From positions 26,035 to 90,034 of the forward strand of contig MEPO01000028.1 of assembly GCA_001769805.1 (NCBI GenBank): a stretch of DNA of 64,000 bases, read 5' to 3'. Each line of letters opens with the position of its first letter. Positions within the stretch are counted from its first letter, which is position 1. Both the position numbers and the translations under genes were made by a program. Origin of the DNA: Bdellovibrionales bacterium GWA1_52_35 (lineage in GTDB: Bacteria > Bdellovibrionota > UBA1018). Below, in pieces: positions 46,421 through 55,680 of this stretch. A model generated the notes under the pieces. The model had not been told where the DNA came from. It did no database searches and saw nothing but the letters and a program-made list of their open reading frames with translations.

Positions 46421-47938
46421 TCAAGAACCCTTTGCGAAATGGAGAATGCGTTTCCATCTATTTAGCCCCGGAGCTGAGTGATTGAAACCCAATTCTTTGT
46501 TTAAAAGGGAGAGCCTGACCGTAAAGCAAGTGCCAGACCCGGGTGTGCTCTCAACATGAACCGGAATTTGATGGGTGCGTGCAACATTGCTGACAATTGC
46601 CAGCCCCAGGCCGGAAGACTGCTTGTTGTGCGCGGCGGCTTCTTCGGTTCGATAATGTTCTTCAAAAATTCTGGACAATTTCTCCGGCATGATTCCGATC
46701 CCCGTGTCCGTGATCGAAACGGTGCAGTGGGTCGCATCTGTGGAACATGTTATGGTGACTCGTCCCCCGCTATAAGAATAGTGAATCGCATTCGAAATCA
46801 GGTTTGAAAACATCATGTTCAAGTGATCTTCCACGCCAAAGATGATCACGGGCTTGAGCTCTTCCACGATTGTCACATTCTTCTCGCCTGCGAGCGCTTG
46901 GAAGGAGTCAATGCATTTGCGGAGAATGTCTGAGATGTCAAACCGGTTCCAACGCAGGGATTCGCGCGAAACGGTCGAAAGATTTGCAAGTTGGAGCATT
47001 GCCTGGATCTCAAGAGAGAGCGCATGGGAACGCTCAGAGATCCGCCGGATCACTTTAAGTGCTTCGGGTGAGAACGACCCACAGTAACCATTGAGCAGAA
47101 GCTGGGCGTTCGCATGAATTGCCGCGAAAGGCGCCTTAAGCTCATGGGTCGTCCGAAGCATGTGCTTGGTTTTTTCTGTCTGTGTCCGGACCAGGTGTTG
47201 ATTCGAAACGGCAAGTTCCCTGCTTTGTGCTGAAATCATTCGGGATAACCTGGAAGCCAGAACCCAAATCGTTGTCCAGATAAAAAGTAGCCCCGTCGTA
47301 TTGGTGAATATTTGAAGTTGCCCGAAAGCTGCGCGGAACGTCTGATCTGTGTAAATCCCATCCCCGGTCGGTATGACATGGGCCCATTCCAGCATGAGAC
47401 AGCCCAGATAGAGGGCATAAGCCAAAAGCATGATGACGAGACTCTGGTTTCGGGTGAAGAAGATGCAGGCCAGAACTATGTGTAGAAGGTAAATAAACGG
47501 GGCAAATGTTTCGATACTGCCAAGAAAATGTACGACTACGGTCAGGAATGCCAGGTCGATCGCAATCTGAACCCTGAGATTCCATTCAGCAAGGTTGATC
47601 CGAGCGGTTTTGCGGATCCAGTTCAGATGCGCCAAATAAGTCAGGTTCGCCAAGCAGAGCAGACCTGCAGTCAAAAATAACCAGGCCGTATTGGGTCGGT
47701 AACCCACATAGTAAATGCCGGAAATTTGACCGATCGCACCCGAAGCGACCAGGATCGAGATAATCCCCCAACGGAGCCGGCAGAACCAGGAAGCGTTTTT
47801 GAGCGACAAACCGGTCCTGAAATGGCGGACTTCAGAAATCCCTCGCTCAACATCATGCTGGTGCCCTGGATTGAGCGGCAGATCAAACATGGCCGGGGCG
47901 AGCGGGGAAGGCGGAGAAGAGGAGTCGGCATTCTGCAT
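46421..47938 (-). CDS. membrane sensor histidine kinase
   Basis: A 505-residue kinase with about six membrane segments between residues 57 and 230 and only short loops, so it probably senses within the membrane or a bound redox/ion signal. A HisKA-like helix pair carries His265 in RTTHELKAPF. An ATPase domain follows with N, G1 (DTGIGIMPEKL), F and G2 (SSGLGLAI) boxes. The receiver-only gene downstream is its likely partner. It is divergent from the hydrogenase operon, with 124 nt between the starts, so control of hydrogen metabolism is possible. Confidence 0.93.
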   Translation of the reverse strand: MQNADSSSPPSPLAPAMFDLPLNPGHQHDVERGISEVRHFRTGLSLKNASWFCRLRWGIISILVASGAIGQISGIYYVGYRPNTAWLFLTAGLLCLANLTYLAHLNWIRKTARINLAEWNLRVQIAIDLAFLTVVVHFLGSIETFAPFIYLLHIVLACIFFTRNQSLVIMLLAYALYLGCLMLEWAHVIPTGDGIYTDQTFRAAFGQLQIFTNTTGLLFIWTTIWVLASRLSRMISAQSRELAVSNQHLVRTQTEKTKHMLRTTHELKAPFAAIHANAQLLLNGYCGSFSPEALKVIRRISERSHALSLEIQAMLQLANLSTVSRESLRWNRFDISDILRKCIDSFQALAGEKNVTIVEELKPVIIFGVEDHLNMMFSNLISNAIHYSYSGGRVTITCSTDATHCTVSITDTGIGIMPEKLSRIFEEHYRTEEAAAHNKQSSGLGLAIVSNVARTHQIPVHVESTPGSGTCFTVRLSLLNKELGFNHSAPGLNRWKRILHFAKGS

Positions 47939-47992
47939 AATTTCTTAAGACAAAATAACCAGAATGCCCGTCCTTGTCCAACTGAACTGTGA

Positions 47993-48023
47993 TATAAGAA
48001 TCATCAAATTCATCTATTTGATG
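47993..48023 (+). promoter_or_regulatory. -10 element and 22-bp inverted repeat before the hydrogenase operon
   Basis: TATAAG (47993-47998) is a likely -10. Directly after it lies CATCAAAT-N6-ATTTGATG (48002-48023), a perfect 8-bp-arm repeat covering the expected transcription start. This is a classical repressor-operator position. The half site resembles the TTGAT half of FNR/CRP boxes but the spacing differs. Confidence 0.5.
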
Positions 48024-48062
48024 TTGAAGCGGCCACTCACCAGCGCCGCAAGAGGAACCGCT

Positions 48063-49109
48063 ATGAGCGTGTACTTTCTGAAAGAGAGTGATCTTACGTT
48101 TTTTTTGGGCCGGTTGTTGGCATCCAGTCCCGTCATCGCTCCTGTGGCGAAAAAATCCAAATTTGTTTTTGCTGAATTGGGATCCGCCGCTGAGCTGCGC
48201 TTAGATTACGATGTCACCCTCCTGCCACCCAAAACAGCGTTTTTCCCGGTAAAACAAAAGCTGCTTGATTTTGGGCCTGACGGACCGAAGAGCGCGATTA
48301 CACCTCGCAAGCAGGTTTTGTTCGGTGTGCATTTTTATGACATCAAGGGCATCGACATGCTCGATCAGCTTTTTGCAGAGGGCCACCGGGACAATAATTA
48401 TCTGGCTAACAGGGAAGCCACGACGGTTGTGGGCTCGAGTATCCAGAAAGTATCGAGTCGCGCCTTCTTTAGTACGGTGGGCACCGATGTCCAGCCTAGG
48501 GGACATGATGCTTTCCTGACCCATGTTACGGCCGGTTACGTCTTTGAGACACGCACCCCCAAGGGGGAGGCGCTCATCAGCTTCGGGAGTTTTGAAAAAG
48601 CGACGGCAGCGCAGATCGAAGAAGCTGCTGGCGTGAACGCCGCCGTTCTCAAGCGCTGCCCTGAAAAACTTGAGCATTCCTCTGAGTTGATCGCGGTAAA
48701 AGTGCGCAACGCCTTTGCCAATGAAGAACTCTGGACGGATCTGGCCAAAGACTGCTTCTCTTGCGGCAGTTGCAATATCGTTTGCCCGACCTGCTATTGT
48801 TTCGATGTCCAGGACCGCTGGAATCTGGATCAGGTTTCCGGGACCCGTCACCGAACCTGGGATGCATGCCTGACGAACGATTTTTCGAAAGTTTCCCTCG
48901 GAGCGGGCGGTTCTGAGAACTTTCGTGAACGCCGTGGGCAGCGCTTCCGGCATCGGATGATGCGAAAAGCGGCTTATCTGAATGAGAAGCTGGGTGGTCC
49001 CGCCTGTGTAGGGTGTGGACGATGTTCCGCGGGCTGTGTGCCTGATATCGCTGACCCGGTCCGAATCATCAATCGAATCGTAGGAGGTCGCCATGGGTCA
49101 TCAGTGTAA
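48063..49109 (+). CDS. hydB: hydrogenase beta subunit, 4Fe-4S dicluster electron carrier (HydB-like)
   Basis: A 348-residue subunit resembling sulfhydrogenase HydB and anaerobic sulfite reductase AsrA. Two clusters are shown by CFSCGSCNIVCPTC and CVGCGRCSAGC. It would relay electrons between the small subunit and the flavin subunit. A longer frame from 47964 exists, but GAGGA 6 nt before ATG 48063 sets the start. The next gene begins 17 nt before its stop. Confidence 0.9.
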   Translation: MSVYFLKESDLTFFLGRLLASSPVIAPVAKKSKFVFAELGSAAELRLDYDVTLLPPKTAFFPVKQKLLDFGPDGPKSAITPRKQVLFGVHFYDIKGIDMLDQLFAEGHRDNNYLANREATTVVGSSIQKVSSRAFFSTVGTDVQPRGHDAFLTHVTAGYVFETRTPKGEALISFGSFEKATAAQIEEAAGVNAAVLKRCPEKLEHSSELIAVKVRNAFANEELWTDLAKDCFSCGSCNIVCPTCYCFDVQDRWNLDQVSGTRHRTWDACLTNDFSKVSLGAGGSENFRERRGQRFRHRMMRKAAYLNEKLGGPACVGCGRCSAGCVPDIADPVRIINRIVGGRHGSSV

Positions 49110-49935
49110 GAGCACCATTGAGAACCTGTTCATGCCCGAAGAAGCCGAGATCGTTCGCGCGGAATTCATGACGCCGGCAGAGAAGCATTTCACACTTCGT
49201 TTAAAGAGCGGCAAAGCCATGGTTTTTGAGCCGGGACAGATGCTCGAAGTTTCACTTTTCGGCTTTGGTGAGATTCCGATCGGCTTTGCCAGTTCCCCGA
49301 CACGCAAGGGCACTTTCGACATCGTCGTGCGTTCAGTCGGTCGCGTTTCCAGTGCGCTTAATCGTCTCGAAAAAGGTGATTCACTCTGGGTTCGGGCTCC
49401 GCTCGGCAAGGGTTTTGACTTGGAAAAGATGCGCGGACGCGACGTCCTGGTTGTTGCTGGCGGCATCGGACTCTGCCCAACACGCAGTTTGATCAATTAC
49501 ATCCTGGATCGCCGGAGTGAGTTCGGGAAATTCACTTTGTTCTTTGGGACTAAAACACCCAAGGATCAGCTTTTTCGTGAAGATCTCGCTCAGTGGCGGA
49601 TTTCGAAGAATGTTGAATTTCACGAAACAGTCGACCGTGCCGATGAAAACTGGAAAGGCAATGTCGGTGTCATCACGACCTTGTTCAAGAACACCACCAT
49701 TTCTCCGGATACGGTCGCAGTCATCTGTGGTCCGCCGGTCATGTACAAGTTCGTGATCCGCGATCTGGATAGAATCGGGATTGCCCGGGACAGAATTTTC
49801 GTCGATCTGGAGCGCCGGATGAAATGCGGCGTGGGCAAATGCGGGCATTGCCAGATGAATGATCTTTATGTCTGTATGGATGGTCCGGTGTTTCCTTACA
49901 GCAAAGTTCAAGATCGAGAGGAGGCCTTCGGATGA
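49093..49935 (+). CDS. hydG: hydrogenase gamma subunit, FAD/NAD(P)-binding (HydG-like)
   Basis: A 280-residue ferredoxin-reductase-like subunit. An FAD barrel comes first (MLEVSLFGFGEIPIGFASSP), then a nucleotide domain (VVAGGIGLCPTRSLI, VICGPPVMYKF), then a 2Fe-2S site with CGVGKCGHC and a later Cys. It should exchange electrons with NAD(P)H. It overlaps hydB by 17 nt, and its stop overlaps the hydD start by 4 nt. Confidence 0.93.
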   Translation: MGHQCKSTIENLFMPEEAEIVRAEFMTPAEKHFTLRLKSGKAMVFEPGQMLEVSLFGFGEIPIGFASSPTRKGTFDIVVRSVGRVSSALNRLEKGDSLWVRAPLGKGFDLEKMRGRDVLVVAGGIGLCPTRSLINYILDRRSEFGKFTLFFGTKTPKDQLFREDLAQWRISKNVEFHETVDRADENWKGNVGVITTLFKNTTISPDTVAVICGPPVMYKFVIRDLDRIGIARDRIFVDLERRMKCGVGKCGHCQMNDLYVCMDGPVFPYSKVQDREEAFG

Positions 49936-50711
49936 GTACCTCAATCGAAAAAGCCAAAGCGTCCAAGGTGAAAGTAGCCTTTTTTGATTTCTCGTCTTGT
50001 GAAGGATGTCAGATCGAACTGACCAATCTGGGTGAGGAAGTCTTTACGGGGTTGTTGCAGCACCTCGAATTTGTCGAATTTCGTGAAGTGATGACGGAAA
50101 CTGCCAAGGGTCCCATCGATATAGCCTTTATTGAAGGAGCGTTCACCCGCGAGGCCGATCGCAAACGCCTCGAAGACATCCGCGCGCGATCCAAAACGGT
50201 GATCTCGTTTGGCGCCTGTGCCTCCACGGGGGGTATCACGGCGCTCAAAAATCACATGTCCGACTATTCGCAGTGTGTTTACGGCGTGAATTCCGGAGCG
50301 CCTCATCTGGCAAGTCAGAAGTCCGAGCCGATTTCGGCTGCGATCAAAGTGGATTATGCCATTCACGGCTGCCCGATGGACAAGGACGAGTTCGTATACA
50401 TCGTTTCGCATCTGCTTCATGGCAAAGAGCCTGTGATACCGAATCATCCGGTCTGTGTGGAATGCAAGATGCGCGAGACCGTCTGCCGTTACAGCTACGG
50501 GCATCATTGCATGGGGCTCGTAGCGCGCGCCGGGTGTGGGGCGCCCTGTCCTGCCGATGGAATTCCGTGTGAAGCTTGCCGTGGATTCATCGAGCATCCC
50601 AATGAAGAGTCTTTGACCAAGGTGATGAACGAGCGGGGTCGGATGACCAGCGAACGCGCTAAAAATAAATCGCGGATGTTCACCGCGACTTTGAGAGGTG
50701 ATGCGAAATGA
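49932..50711 (+). CDS. hydD: [NiFe] hydrogenase small (delta) subunit
   Basis: A 259-residue iron-sulfur subunit of the cytosolic type: no twin-arginine signal. The proximal cluster ligands are C23 and C26 (SSCEGC), the Cys in FGACAST and that in IHGCPMD. Further Cys pairs toward the C-terminus (CVECKMRETVC, CGAPC, CEAC) would hold medial and distal clusters. It passes electrons from the Ni-Fe site to HydB. Starts and stops overlap both neighbours (ATGA). Confidence 0.94.
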   Translation: MSTSIEKAKASKVKVAFFDFSSCEGCQIELTNLGEEVFTGLLQHLEFVEFREVMTETAKGPIDIAFIEGAFTREADRKRLEDIRARSKTVISFGACASTGGITALKNHMSDYSQCVYGVNSGAPHLASQKSEPISAAIKVDYAIHGCPMDKDEFVYIVSHLLHGKEPVIPNHPVCVECKMRETVCRYSYGHHCMGLVARAGCGAPCPADGIPCEACRGFIEHPNEESLTKVMNERGRMTSERAKNKSRMFTATLRGDAK

Positions 50712-52042
50712 GCTCAACTCCAGCCGGGAAAAATATTAAAATCGATGTGCACCATCTGACTCGCGTTGAGGGGCATGGTAATATCCTGGTCAACATCACG
50801 AATGGCAAAATCGAGCGGTGTGATTGGCAGGTGCCCGAGTCTCCCAGATTCTTCGAGGCAATGGTCCGGGGTCGCCACTATTCCGAGGTTGCTCGAATTG
50901 TCAGCCGGATTTGTGGAATCTGCTCAGTCGGTCATACGCTGGCTTCCGTAAAAGCAACAGAAGCAGCCCTGGGTATTGAGATCAGTCTTCAATCGCGTAA
51001 GTTGCGCACGCTGCTGAAGCATGCAGAAAATATCGACTCGCATATTGTCCATGTCCTTTTTCTGGCGGCACCGGACCTGCTGGGTGCTCCATCAGTGTTT
51101 CCGTTGGTCGCCACCCATGGCGAGGTCGTCAAACGGGCTTTGCGCCTCAAGCGTTTCGCGCACGAATTCGGTTCTTTGATAGGCGGTCGGACGACTCACC
51201 CGACACGGGTAGTGCCTGGCGGGTTTTCAGAGCACCCCACAACGCCGCAACTGACCGAGCTGAAGCGACGGTTTCTGACGGATGTTGTTCCGGACCTGAA
51301 TGCAGTTTTAGAACTGGTGACCCAGCTTGCGCCTAAATTTCCTGCCTTCAATCGACCCACTGAATACATGGCCGTGCACAGTGATAGCGAATACGGACTG
51401 TATGATGGCGTCATTCAGACCGTCATGCCCGATGGTACCAAGCAAAAGTATAGCGTGGACGATTATCGCTCTTACACGAACGAATACGTTGACCCCCGTT
51501 CAACCGCCAAGTACGCAAAAAACAAAATGGACAGCTACATGGCTGGGGCGCTCGCGCGTTTCAATAATAATTATGACCAGCTCCACCCGGAAGCCCGGAA
51601 GGTCGCTGAACAGCTTGGGTTCAAGCCACCCTGCTTCAATCCTTATTTGAATTCCGTCGCACAGGTAGTCGAAATTGTTCACAGCGCATACGAGAGCCTG
51701 CGCTTGCTGGATGAGCTGATCGCGGCCGGGATTAAAGAAGAACCGTTGGTCAAACCCACGAAATTTGGGGCAGGTGCAAGTGTCGTGGAAGTGCCGCGCG
51801 GAATTTTGTTCCATTGGTATCAATATAATTCCGCATTCGATTGCGAAGCCGGCGACTGCATTATTCCGACGAATCAGAATCACGCAAACATCCAGTTGGA
51901 TTTTGACAAGCTGGTTCCAGAAATGCTGCGCGCTGACAAGAACGAGAAAGAAATGGAACTCGCTCTCGAGATGCTGGTTCGGGCCTACGACCCCTGCATT
52001 TCCTGCTCAACCCATTATCTGGACGTTCAGTTCAAAAGATAG
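50708..52042 (+). CDS. hydA: [NiFe] hydrogenase large (alpha) subunit, group 3b-like
   Basis: A 444-residue catalytic subunit that holds the Ni-Fe site. L1 motif RICGICSVGH (C69, C72) and L2 motif DPCISCSTH (C430, C433, H436) are both intact. The last eight residues after H436 are the expected tail removed on maturation. Operon order beta-gamma-delta-alpha is that of the Pyrococcus sulfhydrogenases, placing it in group 3b (bidirectional, NADP-linked). The start overlaps the hydD stop by 4 nt. No hyp maturation genes are in the window. Confidence 0.95.
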   Translation: MSSTPAGKNIKIDVHHLTRVEGHGNILVNITNGKIERCDWQVPESPRFFEAMVRGRHYSEVARIVSRICGICSVGHTLASVKATEAALGIEISLQSRKLRTLLKHAENIDSHIVHVLFLAAPDLLGAPSVFPLVATHGEVVKRALRLKRFAHEFGSLIGGRTTHPTRVVPGGFSEHPTTPQLTELKRRFLTDVVPDLNAVLELVTQLAPKFPAFNRPTEYMAVHSDSEYGLYDGVIQTVMPDGTKQKYSVDDYRSYTNEYVDPRSTAKYAKNKMDSYMAGALARFNNNYDQLHPEARKVAEQLGFKPPCFNPYLNSVAQVVEIVHSAYESLRLLDELIAAGIKEEPLVKPTKFGAGASVVEVPRGILFHWYQYNSAFDCEAGDCIIPTNQNHANIQLDFDKLVPEMLRADKNEKEMELALEMLVRAYDPCISCSTHYLDVQFKR

Positions 52043-52060
52043 CGGAGTAGTTTCTTAAAA

Positions 52061-52516
52061 ATGCGTTATCTGGTTGGAATCGGTAATTACATGATGGGTG
52101 ATGATGGCATCGGACCCCGGATTGTGGAGTATGTCGCTGATCATCGCTTGAACAGTGACTTCGAGGTTCTGGACCTCGGTGACAATGGTCTTAACCTTCT
52201 TTCGTATTTTGACCAGACGACGGACCGGATGCTTTGGGTTGATTGCGTACGAATGGGCTGCCAGCCTGGGGAATTCCGATATTTCAAACCCGAACAGGTT
52301 GAAAGCCAGAAGTACTTGGCACGCCGAACCACCCATGAGGGAGATCTTCTGAAGGTCCTGGAAATTGCTCAAGCAGCAGGTTATGCGATTCCTGAAATTG
52401 AAATCATGGGAATAGAACCTGAACAGGTCCAACAGGGACAGGGGCTTTCGGAGCCCGTCGCAAAGTTATTCAAGACCTATGTCGATGAGGCGATTCGTCG
52501 GATCAGTTCTGGTTAG
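52061..52516 (+). CDS. hydrogenase maturation endopeptidase (HycI/HybD family)
   Basis: A 151-residue protease that should clip the C-terminal tail of HydA once nickel is in place. The family core is present: VGIGNYMMGDDGIG at the N-terminus with acidic nickel ligand at 14-15, Asp61 in LWVDCV and His92 in TTHEGD. It lies 18 nt after hydA, its substrate. It ends the hydrogenase operon; a weak hairpin (GTTAG/CTAAC) follows but is not a convincing terminator. Confidence 0.92.
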   Translation: MRYLVGIGNYMMGDDGIGPRIVEYVADHRLNSDFEVLDLGDNGLNLLSYFDQTTDRMLWVDCVRMGCQPGEFRYFKPEQVESQKYLARRTTHEGDLLKVLEIAQAAGYAIPEIEIMGIEPEQVQQGQGLSEPVAKLFKTYVDEAIRRISSG

Positions 52517-52537
52517 AATATTGGCTAACTTAAAAAT

Positions 52538-53899
52538 TTAAATCCGGGTAATGACGACGCGCATGCCCTGCATTTCGATGGCTTTGACGTGGTCACCGGG
52601 TTCGATGGGTTCTTTGGAAGTGAAAGACCAAAGTTCGCCTCTGAAGAACACTTTCCCTGAGCGCCCCTCCGGATCGATTGACTCGACAGTTCCTTCGTAA
52701 CCGGCCAGACCACTGATTCCGCTGCCCCCCATTTTTTCGAGGGCGTCTTGTGATTGTTTCCTCATTTTCAAGGCAGCAAAGCCTATGAGGAAGACCATTG
52801 AACCCAGGGTAATCGCTGCGGGAACCCAAACCCAGGGGCTGATAGTCAGAACCGTCGATGAGGGGTCAATCACCCAGACCATTCCGAGAACGAAAGCGAT
52901 GATCCCACCGGCGGCCAGCGCGCCATGTGAAACTATAAAGGGCTCGGCAATCATCATTCCAATTCCGACCACCAGAAGGACCAGTCCGCCAATCCGGATT
53001 GGCAGCAGTTGAAAGGTGACGAAGGCCACCAGGATGGAAATGGTTCCAAGAACCCCTGGGATTCCGATTCCCGGCGTGGAAAGTTCCACATAAATCAGGA
53101 GAACGCCCAAAGTCATCAGGAGTCCCGCGATGTTCGGGTTTGCCAGATAATTCAAAATCGTCTGGCCCATCGTCATTTTCGCTTCTTTGACGGTGGCTCC
53201 TTCCATTTTCAGAACGCGCTCGATCTTTTGTCCCTGGCTGGGCTGTCCAAATTTCACGGTGCGGCCACTCAGATTTTTAAAAAGTGCTTCTCGAGTCGGC
53301 GCCAGAATTTCAATGACCCCCTTGGACAGGGCCTCTTCGGCAGTGAAGCTTTTGCTTTTTGAAACGATCTCTTCCGCAATTTCGCGATTGCGTCCGCGGG
53401 CCTCAGCCAGGCTGCGTGCGAATGCGGCAGTATCATTGGTCGCCTTTTCACCCATCGCACCTTTGATGTCTTCGCCTTGCGGGCCCACCGGGTGCGCGGC
53501 CCCGATATTCGTGCCCGGGGCCATCGCCGCGAGATGAGAGCTCAGCATCAGGATGGCACCCGCAGAGGTGGCAGAGGCTCCGGCAGGCGCGACGTAGAAA
53601 ACGACCGGTACCTTCGATTGGTCAATGGCCTGAACCATTTCACGCACACTGTTGAGAAGTCCTCCGGGCGTATCCAGTTCCACAACGAGGACCTCCGCAC
53701 GGTCGGCTTCGGCGCTGCGAATTGCATTCGCAAGATAACTGTTGCTGGCGGGATTGATTGTACCCCGGATTTGCGCAAGCCAGACGATCGGTTCGGCCGC
53801 CGGGCGCACTGGTTCAGAAGAAATGGCCTGCCAGGCACCAAGCAAAATGCAGAAGGTTCCGCAGAAAGTTCGAATGATCGCGCGTTTCAGCTTTTTCAT
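52538..53899 (-). CDS. NfeD-family membrane protein with ClpP-type serine protease domain
   Basis: A 453-residue protein counted from ATG 53899, which has GAGGAA 6 nt upstream; the frame extends 24 codons farther but without support. A signal or anchor is followed by a ClpP/crotonase-like protease domain with Ser112 in APAGASATSAG and a candidate Lys152. Four or more membrane helices come next, then a C-terminal OB-fold NfeD domain (LAGYEGTVESIDPEG). The family cleaves membrane-associated proteins such as stomatins; no stomatin gene is adjacent. It lies 84 nt after motB on the same strand. Confidence 0.93.
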   Translation of the reverse strand: MKKLKRAIIRTFCGTFCILLGAWQAISSEPVRPAAEPIVWLAQIRGTINPASNSYLANAIRSAEADRAEVLVVELDTPGGLLNSVREMVQAIDQSKVPVVFYVAPAGASATSAGAILMLSSHLAAMAPGTNIGAAHPVGPQGEDIKGAMGEKATNDTAAFARSLAEARGRNREIAEEIVSKSKSFTAEEALSKGVIEILAPTREALFKNLSGRTVKFGQPSQGQKIERVLKMEGATVKEAKMTMGQTILNYLANPNIAGLLMTLGVLLIYVELSTPGIGIPGVLGTISILVAFVTFQLLPIRIGGLVLLVVGIGMMIAEPFIVSHGALAAGGIIAFVLGMVWVIDPSSTVLTISPWVWVPAAITLGSMVFLIGFAALKMRKQSQDALEKMGGSGISGLAGYEGTVESIDPEGRSGKVFFRGELWSFTSKEPIEPGDHVKAIEMQGMRVVITRI

Positions 53900-53983
53900 A
53901 GCGAGTTCCTCATCTGGATTTGTAACATAAAGTGCAGGTCTCGCACAGACGCACCGCCATAGACGGGGCATGATCAGCGATTT

Positions 53984-54805
53984 TTAGCGATTTCGGCGGT
54001 AAGTGAGGGTGAACTCGACTCTGCGATTCATCTTGCGACCCTCGGCGGTCGTGTTGGTTGAAATCTGATGGCGACTCCCGCTTCCGATCGGCATCATCCG
54101 CTCCTCGGTGATCCAGTTCTTATCCACGAGGTAATTCAGCACGGTGACTGCGCGAGCGAGGGTGTATTCATAGGCATTCGTGTAACTTCCGCTCATCTGC
54201 GGGGACTTGTCCGCATGGCCTTCGATCGTGATGTAGCCTTTATACCCCTTGAAGAGCTGGCCCAGTCGATCCAGATACTTGAAAGCACCCTGATGAAGTT
54301 CCGCTGTTCCTGGTTTGAAGAGCAGGTCCTCGGGTACGGAGAATTTCACATAGTCGACGGTGATATCGAGGGCATAAATCTGGCCGTCCATGAGTTCTGA
54401 AGCAAGCTCGCCGATTTCCTTGTTTTCTGGTGGCTCGATTACTCGTTGAACGGGATCTTTGACGAGATCATCCGGCACTGCGCCATCCGCTCCTTTTAAA
54501 ATTTCATTGCCAACGCCGGTCCGGTCGCCGAGTGCCTTGACCATTTCAGACGAGGGATCGCGCCCGGCCTGCCAGGGTGTGTTCGGGTGGTTGAAATAAT
54601 GAGAAATGGCAGTAAGGGTTTCTTCGTCTGATCCCATCAGCCACATGACGAGAAAGAAGCACATCATGGCTGTCATGAAGTCAGCGTAGGCGACCTTCCA
54701 GCCGCCGCCATGACCGCCGCCGTGTCCGCCTTTTTTTATTTTTTTAATAATTATTGGAGCTTTTTTCGCGGATTTATCAAGTTTGGCTACGGCTTCGTTG
54801 GCCAT
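53984..54805 (-). CDS. motB: flagellar motor stator protein MotB
   Basis: A 273-residue stator subunit: basic cytosolic head with His/Gly-rich stretch (GGHGGGHGGG), one membrane helix with the proton-binding Asp42 (YADFMTAMM), a linker, and an OmpA-type peptidoglycan-binding domain (TIEGHADKSP). It anchors the motor to murein. Its ATG overlaps the motA stop by one base (TAATG). Other flagellar genes are absent from the window. Ion specificity, H+ or Na+, is not decided here. Confidence 0.95.
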   Translation of the reverse strand: MANEAVAKLDKSAKKAPIIIKKIKKGGHGGGHGGGWKVAYADFMTAMMCFFLVMWLMGSDEETLTAISHYFNHPNTPWQAGRDPSSEMVKALGDRTGVGNEILKGADGAVPDDLVKDPVQRVIEPPENKEIGELASELMDGQIYALDITVDYVKFSVPEDLLFKPGTAELHQGAFKYLDRLGQLFKGYKGYITIEGHADKSPQMSGSYTNAYEYTLARAVTVLNYLVDKNWITEERMMPIGSGSRHQISTNTTAEGRKMNRRVEFTLTYRRNR

Positions 54806-55680
54806 TAGGCAGCCGCTTTCTCAGCCGAGCGACCACCAGCAGAGGTGGCCTTGTCGATTTCCTCGAAGCTCGGTCGTGCTTTGGGTGGAATTCTGCGACG
54901 GGCGAATTCAACGCAGACCTTGGGTGAACATTCCTTGGCGAGCGCGATCAATGCCGCTTTCACAACATACAAAGTATGTCCGTCATCAGCGATATTGGAT
55001 TCCATTTTGGCGGCAAGGGGCGCCATGAAGCCGTAGGCACCCAAGACACCGAGGAAGGTTCCGACGAGGGCGGCACCGACGCTATGTCCGATGACTTCCT
55101 TGCCCTGCGTGAGTTTGCCCATGGTGATCACAACGCCGAGAACGGCGGCCACGATTCCCAGGCCGGGCATCGAGTCACCGAGTCGCGCGATCGTGGTCGG
55201 GGCCTGCATTTCTTCAGCATGGGTCGCTTCAATATCCGTCTCCATCAGCTCTTCGAGATCATAGGCAGGGAGGCTGGAGCTGAGTTGAACTTTCATAGTG
55301 TCTGAAAGGAATGCGACCAAATGATGATTCTTGAGAATGCTCGGATATTTTTTGAAAATTTCGCTGTTTTCTGGTGCTTCAATGTGAGGCTCGAGAGAGA
55401 GCGGATTGGTTTTCACGATTTTACACAATTCATATAGAAGCAGCAGAAGCTGCGTGTATTCATCTTTGCCGAAGCCCGCGTTCTTCGGGGAGCTGAGAAC
55501 CTGTTTCATGATTCTCTTGATGAGTGACATGGGGGAGGAAATGAGCATCGAACCAAATGCAGCGCCGAAAATAATCAGGAGCTCGACAGGTTGCAGAAGT
55601 ACACTCAGGTGTCCGCCTTCCAGCACGAACCCGCCAAACACAGTCACGACGACTACTATGAAACCTACAATTAAGAGCAT
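54805..55680 (-). CDS. motA: flagellar motor stator protein MotA
   Basis: A 291-residue inner membrane protein with four membrane segments and the long cytosolic loop carrying charged residues that touch the rotor. The longest frame starts at a TTG (55716), but AGGAG 5 nt before ATG 55680 fixes the start at MLLIVGF, as usual for MotA. Conserved GLGIVAAVLGVVITM and VGAALVGTFLGVLGAYGF are present. It is followed by motB with one-base overlap. The 218-nt spacer upstream (55681-55898) shows no clear promoter. Confidence 0.95.
   Translation of the reverse strand: MLLIVGFIVVVVTVFGGFVLEGGHLSVLLQPVELLIIFGAAFGSMLISSPMSLIKRIMKQVLSSPKNAGFGKDEYTQLLLLLYELCKIVKTNPLSLEPHIEAPENSEIFKKYPSILKNHHLVAFLSDTMKVQLSSSLPAYDLEELMETDIEATHAEEMQAPTTIARLGDSMPGLGIVAAVLGVVITMGKLTQGKEVIGHSVGAALVGTFLGVLGAYGFMAPLAAKMESNIADDGHTLYVVKAALIALAKECSPKVCVEFARRRIPPKARPSFEEIDKATSAGGRSAEKAAA

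Noticed and set aside
52513..52540. Terminator after the hydrogenase operon
   Set aside because: GTTAG/CTAAC has five pairs and is followed by mixed A/T sequence.
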